Positions 52,711-62,668 of a stretch of DNA of 64,000 nt are shown in pieces; within the stretch, counting starts at the first letter, position 1; each line of letters opens with the position of its first letter. Below the pieces are notes generated by a model, which saw only the letters and a list, made by a program, of their open reading frames with translations, searched no databases and was not told the origin of the DNA. A program made the position numbers and the translations under genes. This stretch comes from Roseomonas sp. (lineage in GTDB: Bacteria > Pseudomonadota > Alphaproteobacteria > Acetobacterales > Acetobacteraceae), in NCBI GenBank assembly GCA_020249145.1, contig JADCGF010000017.1, positions 248,001 to 312,000 on the forward strand, read 5' to 3'.

Positions 52711-53618
52711 GGCAGCGTCCTTCCGATGCGGCGGATTTCCCATTCCAGCGCAATGCCCGAATGCGCCAATACGCGCGCGCACACTTCCTCACCCAGCGCT
52801 TCGATATCAGCGGCGGAAGCACCCCCCAGATTGAGCAGGAAATTGCAGTGCTTTTCGCTGACCTGCGCAGCGCCGCGTGTCAGGCCGCGGCACCCGGCGG
52901 CGTCAATCAATTCCCAGGCCTTGCGATCACCAACCGGATTCTTGAAGGTCGAACCGCCGGTGCGCGCACGCACGGGTTGCGTTGCTTCACGTGCGGCGCG
53001 GATTTCCGCAAGCCGCGCCGCGATGGCGGATTTGTCACCAGCAGCGGCGCGCAGCCTGGCGCGCACCACCACGCCACGTGTCGGCAATTGCGCATGGCGA
53101 TAGGCAAAATTCAGCGTGGCGGCATCCAGGCGCAGCAACCCGTCGGGCGTGGCGATTTCGGCCCAATCGAGAACATCCTTGATCTCAACACCGTAAGCGC
53201 CGGCATTCATCGCAACGGCGCCGCCAATGGTGCCTGGAATACCAACCAGAAACTCAAGCCCCGCAAGCCCAGCAGCGGCAGCGGTTTCCGCCACCGTCAC
53301 ATCCAAAGCGGCGGCGCCGGCGATGATACCATCGGCTTCCGGCACCACATCGCCAAAACCGCGCGCAAGGCGCAGCACCACACCAGCAATGCCGCCATCA
53401 CGAATGATCATATTGGATGCCGCACCAAGAATGGTCAGCGGCATATCGGCGGGCATGTCGCGCAGCAGCAGCAACAGATCATCAAGATCCGCGGGCCGCA
53501 CAAGCACATCCGCAGGCCCGCCCACGCGAAACCACGTCGCCGGACCAAGCGGCGCATTGGGTTCCACGCGACCGCGCAAGGGGGGCAGCACGGCCTGGCT
53601 GATGGGCTGGGGCATCAT
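52707..53618 (-). CDS. murB: UDP-N-acetylmuramate dehydrogenase MurB
   Basis: A 303-residue FAD enzyme reducing UDP-GlcNAc-enolpyruvate to UDP-MurNAc. FAD-binding [20 protein letters not shown] and [20 protein letters not shown]; the proton-donor Ser region [20 protein letters not shown]; and the C-terminal Glu region [20 protein letters not shown]. The start ATG at 53618 overlaps the murC stop. It follows murC and precedes ddl in the cluster. Confidence 0.94.
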   Translation of the reverse strand: MMPQPISQAVLPPLRGRVEPNAPLGPATWFRVGGPADVLVRPADLDDLLLLLRDMPADMPLTILGAASNMIIRDGGIAGVVLRLARGFGDVVPEADGIIAGAAALDVTVAETAAAAGLAGLEFLVGIPGTIGGAVAMNAGAYGVEIKDVLDWAEIATPDGLLRLDAATLNFAYRHAQLPTRGVVVRARLRAAAGDKSAIAARLAEIRAAREATQPVRARTGGSTFKNPVGDRKAWELIDAAGCRGLTRGAAQVSEKHCNFLLNLGGASAADIEALGEEVCARVLAHSGIALEWEIRRIGRTLP

Positions 53619-55057
53619 TTCATTGCCCCCGCCAGGCGCCCGCGCGCGCGGGATTGCAATTCAGTCAATTGCGCCGGCAGCGCATGCGCCCAATTTGTGA
53701 TGTTGCCAGCGCCAAGGCAGACAACATAATCACCAGGCCGCGCGATGGCGTGAATCATCTCAGCCAGGCTATCGGGGCCGGGCAGCGGCACCACGGAACG
53801 ATGCCCGCGCGCGCGCAAGCCTTCCACCAGCGCATCCTTGTCAACGCCTTCCATTGGCGCTTCGCCGGCGGCATAGACATCGGCCACAATCACCGTGCCT
53901 GCATCATTCATGCAGGCGCAGAATTCCTCGAACAGGGAAGCAAGCCGCGTGTAGCGATGCGGCTGCACCACGGCAATCACATCACGCGCGCCGGCCTGCC
54001 GCGCGGCCTTCAGCACGGCGGCGATTTCCACCGGGTGATGGCCGTAATCGTCAATCACCGTAATGCCGCCCGCTTCGCCGGTGCGGGTGAAGCGCCGCTT
54101 CACACCCTTGAAGCCGGCAAGCGCGGTGCGGATGGTAACCTCATCCACGCCCATCTCAGCGGCGATGGCAACGGCAGCCAGCGCATTCTGCACATTATGC
54201 TGCCCCAGCATGGGCAGGCGGAAGGGCTTCATGTTGCGCACGCGCCCGCTTAGCCGATCCGTCACGGTCACTTCGAAGGTTGCGCCCATGCGGTCCGTGA
54301 TCACACGATCCGCACGCACATCGGCTTGCGGCGAAAAACCGTAAGTGACGATACGTCGGTCCGAAAGGCGCGGGATCATCGCCTGCACTTCCGGATGATC
54401 AATGCAAAGCACCGCGAAACCGTAGAAGGGAATATTGCCGACGAATTGGGCGTAGCCTTCCTTCATCGCTTCTTCCGTGCCCCAATGGTCCAGATGTTCC
54501 GGGTCCATATTCGTGACGACGGCAACAACGGCGGGAAGTTTCAGGAAGGAACCATCGCTTTCATCGGCTTCCACCACCATCCATTCGCCGCTGCCCATGC
54601 GCGTATTCGTGCCATAGGCATTGATGATGCCGCCATTGATGACGGTGGGATCAAGCCGCGCCGCTTCCAACACAGCAGCAACCAGGCTTGTTGTGGTCGT
54701 TTTGCCATGCGTGCCACCAATGGCGATGGACCATTTGAGGCGCATGAGCTCGGCCAACATTTCCGCGCGGCGCACAATGGGAATCAAACGCTGCCGCGCC
54801 GCCGCCACTTCCGGATTATCGCGCTTCACGGCGGTGGACACCACCAGCACCTCAGCATTGCCCAGATTGGTGGCGTCATGGCCTATCATCACCGGAATGC
54901 CGGCGGCGCGCAGCCGCGCCACATTCGCACCTTCGGCCACATCACTGCCCTGCACCTGGTAGCCGAGCGTATGCAACACCTCGGCAATGCCAGACATGCC
55001 AATGCCGCCAATGCCGACAAAGTGAATGGCACCAATGGAGATGGGAAGCGCGCGCAT
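53615..55057 (-). CDS. murC: UDP-N-acetylmuramate--L-alanine ligase
   Basis: A 480-residue Mur ligase adding L-Ala to UDP-MurNAc. The nucleotide-binding N-domain ([20 protein letters not shown]), the P-loop [20 protein letters not shown], the acidic [13 protein letters not shown] motif and the C-domain [20 protein letters not shown] are all present, and the length is normal. It overlaps murG upstream by one base and murB downstream by four. Confidence 0.95.
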   Translation of the reverse strand: MRALPISIGAIHFVGIGGIGMSGIAEVLHTLGYQVQGSDVAEGANVARLRAAGIPVMIGHDATNLGNAEVLVVSTAVKRDNPEVAAARQRLIPIVRRAEMLAELMRLKWSIAIGGTHGKTTTTSLVAAVLEAARLDPTVINGGIINAYGTNTRMGSGEWMVVEADESDGSFLKLPAVVAVVTNMDPEHLDHWGTEEAMKEGYAQFVGNIPFYGFAVLCIDHPEVQAMIPRLSDRRIVTYGFSPQADVRADRVITDRMGATFEVTVTDRLSGRVRNMKPFRLPMLGQHNVQNALAAVAIAAEMGVDEVTIRTALAGFKGVKRRFTRTGEAGGITVIDDYGHHPVEIAAVLKAARQAGARDVIAVVQPHRYTRLASLFEEFCACMNDAGTVIVADVYAAGEAPMEGVDKDALVEGLRARGHRSVVPLPGPDSLAEMIHAIARPGDYVVCLGAGNITNWAHALPAQLTELQSRARGRLAGAMK

Positions 55058-56178
55058 CAGGCAACCCCCACCAGATCGCGCCGCGCAAGCGCCATGACGC
55101 GATCCGCAAGATCACGCGCCGCATGGGGCCGCGCCAAGGCAGCGGCAGCCGCAGCGGCGGAGGCCATGCGCGCCGGGAAATTCAGGAAGAACGCCAGCGC
55201 ATCTGCCAGCGCTTGCGGCGTGAAGGCTGTTTGCGCAAAGACTTTCGCCGCATCCGCCACCGCCAAAGCGCGCGCATTCGCGCTTTGATGGTCGTCTATC
55301 GCCGATGGCAGCGGCACCAGAATGGAAGGCCGACCAGCGCAAGCGATCTCGGCCACGGTGGAAGCGCCGGCACGACCGATCACCAGATGCGCCGTGGCAA
55401 GACGCCCTGCCACATCAGGAAAGAAAGGCGCCAAATCGGCGGGCACGCCAGCGGCTTCATAGGCGTTGCGCGTGCGCACCAAATCCTCGGCACGACATTG
55501 CTGCGTCACCAGAAGCCGCGCACGCAAATCTTCCGGCAGGGCGCTGATGGCAGGCGGCACAACATCCGCAAAAATCCGCGCGCCGAGCGATCCACCCAGC
55601 ACCAGCACACGCAGCACCGTGCCTTCTGCCGGCAGCGGATAGGGCTGGCCCGCCAAGGCCGCGAGCGCAGGCCGCACCGGATTGCCAACCACGGCACTTG
55701 CTGTGCTTTCCGGCACCATGGCGGTGTCGGCATAGGAAAGCGCCAGCAAATCAGCGCTACGCGCCATCAGCCGATTGGCGCGGCCCAGCACAGCATTCTG
55801 TTCATGCAGGATCAGCGCCGGGCGACGTGCCGCACGCATCAAGCGCGCCGCTGCCAAGGGCGGGAAGGAAGGATAGCCGCCAAAACCGACAATGGCACTT
55901 GGCGACAAATCGCGGATATGCCGACGCGCTTCAAGCGTTCCCTTCAACAATGCCGAGGCACCACGCAAAGCCTGACGCACCCCACGCCCGGAAAGGCCAG
56001 AACCTTGCAAGATGAAACGCTCAGCATTCGCAAAAACCGGGCTGTCATAAGCGGCGGAACGCGCATCGGTCATCAGTGCCACGCGTTCGCCGCGACGGAT
56101 CAACTCTGCCGCCAAGGCCTCGGCGGGGAAAAGATGCCCGCCCGTGCCGCCCGCGGCGATGATGATGGGCTGTGCCAT
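55057..56178 (-). CDS. murG: undecaprenyldiphospho-muramoylpentapeptide beta-N-acetylglucosaminyltransferase
   Basis: A 373-residue GT-B glycosyltransferase that converts lipid I to lipid II on the inner membrane face. Diagnostic: [20 protein letters not shown] at the N-terminus and [20 protein letters not shown] then [15 protein letters not shown] in the UDP-GlcNAc domain. The ATG at 56178 has GAGAGG upstream; a GTG four codons earlier overlaps the ftsW stop and is also possible. It overlaps murC by one base. Confidence 0.94.
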   Translation of the reverse strand: MAQPIIIAAGGTGGHLFPAEALAAELIRRGERVALMTDARSAAYDSPVFANAERFILQGSGLSGRGVRQALRGASALLKGTLEARRHIRDLSPSAIVGFGGYPSFPPLAAARLMRAARRPALILHEQNAVLGRANRLMARSADLLALSYADTAMVPESTASAVVGNPVRPALAALAGQPYPLPAEGTVLRVLVLGGSLGARIFADVVPPAISALPEDLRARLLVTQQCRAEDLVRTRNAYEAAGVPADLAPFFPDVAGRLATAHLVIGRAGASTVAEIACAGRPSILVPLPSAIDDHQSANARALAVADAAKVFAQTAFTPQALADALAFFLNFPARMASAAAAAAALARPHAARDLADRVMALARRDLVGVA

Positions 56179-56186
56179 GGGGCCTC

Positions 56187-57356
56187 TCACCGCGCGCCCT
56201 CGGCAGCAAAAGCGCCGCCCGGCAAGCCGGTGCCGGCGGCGCGTTCGCCAATGCGTTTGCGCGTGAGTGCCAGCAACATCCCCATACCAAGCGCAATGGC
56301 CAGCACGGAAGAACCGCCATAGGAAACGAAGGGCAGCGTCATGCCTTTGGTGGGGATCAAATGCAGCGTGGACGCCATATTCACGAAAGCCTGCAAGCCG
56401 AATTGCGTCAGCAGGCCGGTCGCCGCAAGCACCACGAAGAAATCAGTCTCAGCCAAAAGCCGCATCAAGCCGCGCAGCACCACAAAGGCGAAAAGGGCCA
56501 GGATCACCAGGCACACCACCATGCCGAATTCTTCTCCAGCGACGGCAAAGACGAAATCGGCATGCGCATCGGGCAGCACATTCTTCACGCGCCCTTCACC
56601 CGGCCCGCGCCCCAAAAGCCCGCCATTGGCGAAGGCTTCCATGGCGACACTCACCTGATAGGAATCGCCTGAGCTTGGATCCAAAAAGCGATGCACACGT
56701 GATTGCACATGCGGGAATAGCAGATAGGCCAGAACGCCTACGCCCACGCCAAGCCCTGCCAGCCCACCTACGATGAAAAAATTCAGGCCAGCCACAACGA
56801 ATTGCGCGAAAAGTACCGCTGTCATCACCAACAACATGCCGATATCGGGCTGGCTTTTCATGATCACCGCGATCACGGCAAACATGCCAATCGCAATCGC
56901 CCTGCCCCAGAAACGCGAACCCGGTGCCATGCCTTCGGCAATCAGCCAGGCCGCGACAACGGCGAAGAAGGGCTTGAGGAATTCGGAAGGCTGCAAGGAA
57001 AGCCCCGGGAGGGACAGCCAGCGCCGCGCACCCTTGATTTCAGCGCCTAACACCAAGGTTGCCGCGGTCAGCACCAGTGCGCCGGCGCAGCCAAGCAGGG
57101 CGAAGCGCCGCACACCGCGTGGCGAAAGCAGTGAAACCACCACCATCACCGCCGCCGCAAGGCTGAGATAGAAAACCTGCTTCAGAAAAAACATGTGCCG
57201 CGTTGATGCGCCGATACGCTCGGCCACCGCGGGTGATGCCGCCAGCATCATCACATAGCCGAACGCTATCAGCACCAGGAGTGCGGCGAGCGTCCAGCGA
57301 TCCACCGTCCACCACCAGCGCCCCAGAATGGAATTATCCGCGCGGGAGAGAGCCAT
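56187..57356 (-). CDS. ftsW: SEDS peptidoglycan polymerase FtsW
   Basis: A 389-residue division-specific SEDS glycosyltransferase with ten membrane helices, working with FtsI. Signatures include GARRWLSLPGLSLQPSEFLK, SQPDIGMLLVMTAVLFAQFV, DAHADFVFAVAGEEFGM and HLIPTKGMTLPFVSYGGSSV. The ATG at 57356 overlaps the murD stop by one base. It lies between murD and murG as in the standard dcw order. Confidence 0.94.
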   Translation of the reverse strand: MALSRADNSILGRWWWTVDRWTLAALLVLIAFGYVMMLAASPAVAERIGASTRHMFFLKQVFYLSLAAAVMVVVSLLSPRGVRRFALLGCAGALVLTAATLVLGAEIKGARRWLSLPGLSLQPSEFLKPFFAVVAAWLIAEGMAPGSRFWGRAIAIGMFAVIAVIMKSQPDIGMLLVMTAVLFAQFVVAGLNFFIVGGLAGLGVGVGVLAYLLFPHVQSRVHRFLDPSSGDSYQVSVAMEAFANGGLLGRGPGEGRVKNVLPDAHADFVFAVAGEEFGMVVCLVILALFAFVVLRGLMRLLAETDFFVVLAATGLLTQFGLQAFVNMASTLHLIPTKGMTLPFVSYGGSSVLAIALGMGMLLALTRKRIGERAAGTGLPGGAFAAEGAR

Positions 57357-58747
57357 CAGCTTGCCCTCCGCTGCTGTCCGGCGATCAGTGCGCGCGTCAG
57401 ATCGCGAAAACGATCGCCACGCGCATCAAAGCCGCTGAATTGATCGAAGGAAGCCGCTGCTGGTGAAAGCAATAGGACTGGCGCGGCGCCCGTAAAGGCG
57501 GCCTGTGCTGCTGCCGGCACAGCCGCTTCCAGCGTCCCACTGATTTCATGCGCAACGCCCGCTTCGCGCAACGTGGCTGCCATGGCGGGCGCATCGCGCC
57601 CGATCAGAAAGGCCTTGGCGATGCGCGGAAAAAAGGGCGCCAAGGGCGCTATGCCGCCTTCCTTTGCGATCCCGCCCGCAATCCAAACCACGCGATCATA
57701 GGAAGCGAGTGCGCGCGCCACGCTATCCGCATTGGTCGCCTTGCTGTCATTCACAAAAACAACGCCACGCGCCTCGGCGACGATTTCCTGCCGATGCGGC
57801 AGCCCCGGATAAGTCCTGATGCCTTCCGCAATCGTGCCACGCGCCACGCCAAGCGCGGTGCAGGCCGCAGCTGCCGCCGCCGCGTTCTGCGCATTATGTG
57901 CACCGGGCAGCGCCGCTGCGTCGCCCAAATCAAGGATCAGACCGCTATCATCACGCAGCGCCCGGCCTTCGGCCCATACCCCACCCGGCTGGCGCGACAG
58001 CCCCGAAATCGGCACCAGCCGTGCCGCCAAATCAGCCCCCATCGCGGCCGTCATCGCGTCATCCTGACCCAGCACCGCGACATCACCCGCAGCTTGACGC
58101 GCGAAGATTCGAGCCTTCGCAGCGGCATAGCCGGCCATGTTCCCATGGCGGTCCAAGTGATCGGGGCTGAGGTTCAACATAACAGCTACGTTGAAGCGCA
58201 GAGTTGCGATTCGCTCCAACATGTAAGACGACATTTCGAGGGTATAGACCCCCTCAGACCCCAAGATATTGAGATCGAGCGCCGCGGGACCCAGATTGCC
58301 CCCCACCTCACAGGCCATGCCCGCCCCCTGCAAAATATGGTGGATCAGCGCCGTGGTGGTGGATTTGCCATTGGTGCCGGTCACGCCCACGAAGCGCGCC
58401 TTGGAATGGCTTGCCAGCACCGCGCGGTAGAGAAACTCCACATCACAAAGGATGGGCACGCCGGCAGCCTTGGCCGCGACCGCTGCGGGGTGGGGTGCGG
58501 GCAACACATGTGGAATGCCGGGTGAAAGCAGCAGCGCATCGGCGCGAAAGGGACCGGCCGCTGGGTCTTGCAGCGTAAGGCCAGCCGCTTCCGCTGCCGC
58601 ACGGGCATCTGCCTTGTCGTCCCAGACGGTGACATCGGCGCCCCAGGAAGCTAGCCGCAGCGCCGCAGGCAAGCCCGCGCGACCAAGCCCCACCACGGCG
58701 ATGCGCGCGCCGGGAAAGGGCGTGAAGGGGGGGCTTGGCGCTGTCAT
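57356..58747 (-). CDS. murD: UDP-N-acetylmuramoylalanine--D-glutamate ligase
   Basis: A 463-residue Mur ligase adding D-Glu. N-domain [21 protein letters not shown]-loop [20 protein letters not shown], then [20 protein letters not shown] and [11 protein letters not shown], and the C-domain [20 protein letters not shown] followed by [10 protein letters not shown]. Length is normal. It overlaps mraY by four bases and ftsW by one. Confidence 0.94.
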   Translation of the reverse strand: MTAPSPPFTPFPGARIAVVGLGRAGLPAALRLASWGADVTVWDDKADARAAAEAAGLTLQDPAAGPFRADALLLSPGIPHVLPAPHPAAVAAKAAGVPILCDVEFLYRAVLASHSKARFVGVTGTNGKSTTTALIHHILQGAGMACEVGGNLGPAALDLNILGSEGVYTLEMSSYMLERIATLRFNVAVMLNLSPDHLDRHGNMAGYAAAKARIFARQAAGDVAVLGQDDAMTAAMGADLAARLVPISGLSRQPGGVWAEGRALRDDSGLILDLGDAAALPGAHNAQNAAAAAAACTALGVARGTIAEGIRTYPGLPHRQEIVAEARGVVFVNDSKATNADSVARALASYDRVVWIAGGIAKEGGIAPLAPFFPRIAKAFLIGRDAPAMAATLREAGVAHEISGTLEAAVPAAAQAAFTGAAPVLLLSPAAASFDQFSGFDARGDRFRDLTRALIAGQQRRAS

Positions 58748-59832
58748 CTGATTTTCAGCGTCGAAAGCCCAACAAGGGCCAGGATCATGGCGATGATCCA
58801 GAATCGAATGACGATGGTGGGCTCGGCCCAGCCTTTTTTCTCAAAATGATGATGCAGCGGCGCCATCAGGAAAACGCGCCGTCCGGTGCGCTTGAACCAA
58901 AAGACCTGGATGATGACGGAAACCGTTTCCACCACAAAAAGCCCGCCCACAATCGCGAGCACGATTTCGTGCTTGGTCGCGACCGCAAGCCCACCCAAGG
59001 CACCGCCGAGCGAAAGCGATCCCGTATCCCCCATGAACACCGCGGCAGGTGGCGCGTTGAACCACAGGAAGCCAAGTGCTGCGCCAACCAACGCAGCGCA
59101 AAACACCGCGAGTTCCCCGGTACCCGGCACGTAATGCAGTTGCAAATAGTCAGCGAAAACACGATTACCGACCAGATAGGCGATCAAGGCAAAAACCGTT
59201 GCCGCGATCATCACCGGCACAATGGCAAGCCCATCCAAGCCATCGGTCAGATTGACCGCATTGGAAGACCCCATCATCACCAACGCCGCCAGCAGCGGGA
59301 AGAAAATGCCAAATGGCAGCAGCAAATCCTTGAAGATCGGGAACGCAAGCTTGTCAGCAAGCGCGCCGGGCATGAGCCAGGTGAGCCAAAGCGCCGCGAC
59401 CAAGCCAAGCCCGCCCTGCACAATAAGCTTTGTGCGGCTGGAAACACCCTTGGTATTGCGCTTGGTGACCTTCAGCCAATCATCGGCAAAGCCCAACGCG
59501 CCATAGCCGCAGGTGATGAACAACACGGCCCATACAAAGCCATTGCGCAAATCCGCCCAAAGCAAGGTGGAACCAACAAGCCCAAGCAGAATCAGCACAC
59601 CGCCCATGGTGGGTGTGCCCTTTTTTTCCACGATATGCCGCGCCGGGCCATCTTCCCGGATCGGCTGGCCACCACGCTGAAAGCCGCGCAGCCAATTGAT
59701 GATGGCAGAACCAAAGACCAGGCTGATCAGCAGCGCGGTCAGGCAGGCCGCGCCGGCGCGAAAGGTATGGTAGCGCGCCAAATTGGCCAGCGCATATTCT
59801 TCAGCGAAGGGCAAAAGCAGATTATAGATCAC
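58744..59832 (-). CDS. mraY: phospho-N-acetylmuramoyl-pentapeptide transferase
   Basis: A 362-residue polytopic enzyme making lipid I from UDP-MurNAc-pentapeptide and undecaprenyl phosphate. Diagnostic: [38 protein letters not shown] (catalytic Asp pair), [19 protein letters not shown] and the [20 protein letters not shown] motif near the end. Overlaps murF and murD by four bases each. Confidence 0.95.
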   Translation of the reverse strand: MIYNLLLPFAEEYALANLARYHTFRAGAACLTALLISLVFGSAIINWLRGFQRGGQPIREDGPARHIVEKKGTPTMGGVLILLGLVGSTLLWADLRNGFVWAVLFITCGYGALGFADDWLKVTKRNTKGVSSRTKLIVQGGLGLVAALWLTWLMPGALADKLAFPIFKDLLLPFGIFFPLLAALVMMGSSNAVNLTDGLDGLAIVPVMIAATVFALIAYLVGNRVFADYLQLHYVPGTGELAVFCAALVGAALGFLWFNAPPAAVFMGDTGSLSLGGALGGLAVATKHEIVLAIVGGLFVVETVSVIIQVFWFKRTGRRVFLMAPLHHHFEKKGWAEPTIVIRFWIIAMILALVGLSTLKIR

Positions 59833-61211
59833 GAAACTTGCTCTCCTGCCGTCAATGCCTTGATGATCACGCCCATGTGCGAGCCGAGTGAGCCCTTCAC
59901 CAATACCGCATCGCCGGGCTTGAGCGCGGCGCGTAATACCGGGGCAAGGCTGGTTGAATCCGGGAAATGTCCGCCGCGCTGCGTGGCCGGCAGAGCCTCA
60001 AACAAATGCGTTGAAAGTGGCCCGCAGCAGAAGACCAAATCGCTATGCTGCGCCGCATCTGCGGCCAGGTCTGCATGTTGCGCTGGGCCTTCCGCGCCCA
60101 GTTCCAGCATATCGCCAAACGCAAAAATGCGCCGCGTTGCGGGTTGCGCGGCCAATACGGCAAGCCCGGCACGCACGGAGGCGACCGAGGCATTGTAGGA
60201 ATCATCAATCAGCAGCGCCTCTCCACCCGCAACGGCGATGCGGCGCAGTGCGCCTCGGCCGGCACCGGCGGTGAAATCGGCAAGGGCGTTCGCGGCGATG
60301 TCCGGCGTAAGGCCAAGCGCCTTGACCGTGGCCAGAACAGCGCAGGCATTCAGCGCAACATGGCGACCAGGTGCGGTAAGATGCAGATGAAGCCGCTGGC
60401 CGGCCAGCATGATTTCCGCATCCCCACCTACCGCTGACAACTGATAGGATAGCAGCCGCGCATCGGCGCCTTCGGCTTCCCCATGCGTCATCACCTGCAA
60501 CCCCGCATCGCGGGCGCGTGTGGTCAATTCGGGCAGAAAGGCGCTATCGGCGGGCAGAATGGCAGTGCCGCCGGGGGCGATGCCGGCGATGATATCGCCC
60601 TTTTCGACGGCAATCGCCGCCTGGCTTCCCAAATTGCCGATATGCGCCGTGCCGATCGAGGTAATGATGCCGACATCAGGCCGGGCAAGCCGCGACAGCG
60701 GTGCGATTTCGCCGCGATTATTCATGCCCATTTCAACCACGGCAAAAGCCGCATCGCGCGGCAGTCGCGCCAGGGTCAGCGGCACGCCCCAATGATTATT
60801 GTGGGAGGCGGCGGAGGTATGGGTCGTACCAAAGGCAGCCAGCGCCACACGCAGCATTTCCTTGGTGGTGGTCTTGCCGACACTTCCGGTAACCCCCACC
60901 ACACGCGCCGCAGCGCGGGCGCGCCCTGCCGCCCCCAAAGCCGTCAGCCCCGCAAGCGTATCGCGCACCATCAGCAGTTTCGTTGCATCCACGCCACCAG
61001 AAGGCTGATGATCCACCATCGCCGCCACAGCGCCGCGCGCCAGCGCATCGGCGACAAATTCATGCCCATCGCGCTGATCACGCAGCGCAATGAAGATATC
61101 GCCTGGCGCGATATTGCGGCTGTCAATGGAAACGCCAGTCACGGCAAGCTCAGCCGCAAGCGCGCCACCGGTCGCCGCCAGCAGTTCCGTGCTGGTCCAA
61201 AGCGTCGTCAT
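59829..61211 (-). CDS. murF: UDP-N-acetylmuramoyl-tripeptide--D-alanyl-D-alanine ligase
   Basis: A 460-residue Mur ligase adding D-Ala-D-Ala to UDP-MurNAc-tripeptide. N-domain [18 protein letters not shown] sequence ([20 protein letters not shown]), P-loop [40 protein letters not shown], and C-domain [20 protein letters not shown]. The ATG overlaps the murE stop by four bases. Confidence 0.95.
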   Translation of the reverse strand: MTTLWTSTELLAATGGALAAELAVTGVSIDSRNIAPGDIFIALRDQRDGHEFVADALARGAVAAMVDHQPSGGVDATKLLMVRDTLAGLTALGAAGRARAAARVVGVTGSVGKTTTKEMLRVALAAFGTTHTSAASHNNHWGVPLTLARLPRDAAFAVVEMGMNNRGEIAPLSRLARPDVGIITSIGTAHIGNLGSQAAIAVEKGDIIAGIAPGGTAILPADSAFLPELTTRARDAGLQVMTHGEAEGADARLLSYQLSAVGGDAEIMLAGQRLHLHLTAPGRHVALNACAVLATVKALGLTPDIAANALADFTAGAGRGALRRIAVAGGEALLIDDSYNASVASVRAGLAVLAAQPATRRIFAFGDMLELGAEGPAQHADLAADAAQHSDLVFCCGPLSTHLFEALPATQRGGHFPDSTSLAPVLRAALKPGDAVLVKGSLGSHMGVIIKALTAGEQVS

Positions 61212-62668
61212 GGCGCAAGCCCCGCCAGCTTGCGCACCACGGCGACATCATCAAAGGGATGCACAATGCCTGCGATTTCCTGGCCTGTTTCATGCCCCTT
61301 GCCGGCGACTGCCAGCACATCGCCGCGGCCAAGCGCGCCCATGGCCTTGGCAATGGCTTCCTCGCGCGCGCCGGCATCAATCGCCTTTGGGCAACCTGCC
61401 AATACCGCCGCACGAATGGCGGCCGGGTTTTCGCTACGCGGATTGTCATCCGTGATCCAAACGCGATCCGCAGCTTCCGCCGCCGCGCGCCCCATCAGCG
61501 GGCGCTTGCCGGGATCACGATCTCCACCCGCGCCGAACACTACATGCAGCCGCCCGGTGACATGTGGGCGCAACGCGGCCAGAAGGCGCGTCAGCGCATC
61601 CGGCGTATGCGCGTAATCAACGTAAATCGCGGCACTATTGGGCAGCACCGCCGCACGTTCCATGCGCCCGCGCACGCCCTGCAACCGGCCAAGCGCGGCC
61701 AGCGCCGCGTTTTCGGAAACGCCTGTTGCCATAGCCAACATCAATGCCAGCAAGGCGTTGTCTGCCTGAAAGCGCCCCGGCAAAGGCAACAGCACTTCAT
61801 GCCGCGCACCCGCGATGCGGAAGACCAGTTCCTGCCCCTCCGGCAAGGGTTGCGCCTTGTCCAGGGCCAGCGCATCACCGCCCACCCCTACCAGCAGCAG
61901 ATCAAGCCCACGCCGCGATGCGATGTCACGCAGCGCCTTCAGTGTCTCGGCCTCCATATCCGCCATGGCGATGGCCGGCGCGCCTTCCGGCAAAAGCGTA
62001 TCGAATAGCCGCAACTTGGCGGCGCGATAGGCCGCCATCGTGCCGTGATAATCCAGATGATCGCGCGTGAGGTTCGTGAACCCCGCCGCCCTGAGCGCAA
62101 CACCATCCAACCGGCGTTGATCTATTCCATGCGAGGATGCTTCCATCGCGAGTGCCGCCACACCATCACGTGCAAGCCGCGCAAGGTTTTCGTGCAGCGC
62201 CACCGGATCGGGCGTGGTGAGGGATGCCGCCGGCGGCAGCCCTTCCGCAATCAGCCCAAGCGTGCCGAGAGAAGCGGCCTTCCTGCCGACATCGCGCCAA
62301 ATCTGGCGCAAGAAATCCACGCTGCTCGTTTTTCCATTCGTGCCGGTGATGGCCACCGCGCAATCGGGCTGCGCGCCGTAGAACGCCGCCGCCATCAGCG
62401 CCAAGGCACGGCGCGGATCGGGTGCGGTGATCAGCGGGCGTGCAGGAGCCTCGGCGGGCCAGGCCGTACCCTCCGGCGCAAGCACAGCCGCCGCACCACG
62501 CGCTACAGCATCGGCAATAAACCCGCGTCCATCAACCCGCGCGCCGGGAAGCGCCGCAAACACCATGCCGGGACGCACCGCGCGGCTATCGGCAGTGATG
62601 CCGGTCACTTCCAGCGCGGCATCGGTTTCGGCGCCACCCCATCCGCGCATGAGATCACCGAGGCGCAA
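61208..62668 (-). CDS. murE: UDP-N-acetylmuramoyl-L-alanyl-D-glutamate--2,6-diaminopimelate ligase
   Basis: A 486-residue Mur ligase adding the third stem residue. P-loop CAVAITGTNGKTSSVDFLRQ, then LTTPDPVALHENLARLARDG and MEASSHGIDQRRLDG; the meso-diaminopimelate specificity motif DNPR is present in WITDDNPRSENPAAIRAA. I place the start at a TTG (62668) because it gives RLGDLMRGW, matching the usual LxxLL beginning, and has GCGAGG seven bases upstream; the ATG at 62650 is the alternative. It overlaps the ftsI end by 14 bases. Confidence 0.9.
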   Translation of the reverse strand: MRLGDLMRGWGGAETDAALEVTGITADSRAVRPGMVFAALPGARVDGRGFIADAVARGAAAVLAPEGTAWPAEAPARPLITAPDPRRALALMAAAFYGAQPDCAVAITGTNGKTSSVDFLRQIWRDVGRKAASLGTLGLIAEGLPPAASLTTPDPVALHENLARLARDGVAALAMEASSHGIDQRRLDGVALRAAGFTNLTRDHLDYHGTMAAYRAAKLRLFDTLLPEGAPAIAMADMEAETLKALRDIASRRGLDLLLVGVGGDALALDKAQPLPEGQELVFRIAGARHEVLLPLPGRFQADNALLALMLAMATGVSENAALAALGRLQGVRGRMERAAVLPNSAAIYVDYAHTPDALTRLLAALRPHVTGRLHVVFGAGGDRDPGKRPLMGRAAAEAADRVWITDDNPRSENPAAIRAAVLAGCPKAIDAGAREEAIAKAMGALGRGDVLAVAGKGHETGQEIAGIVHPFDDVAVVRKLAGLAP

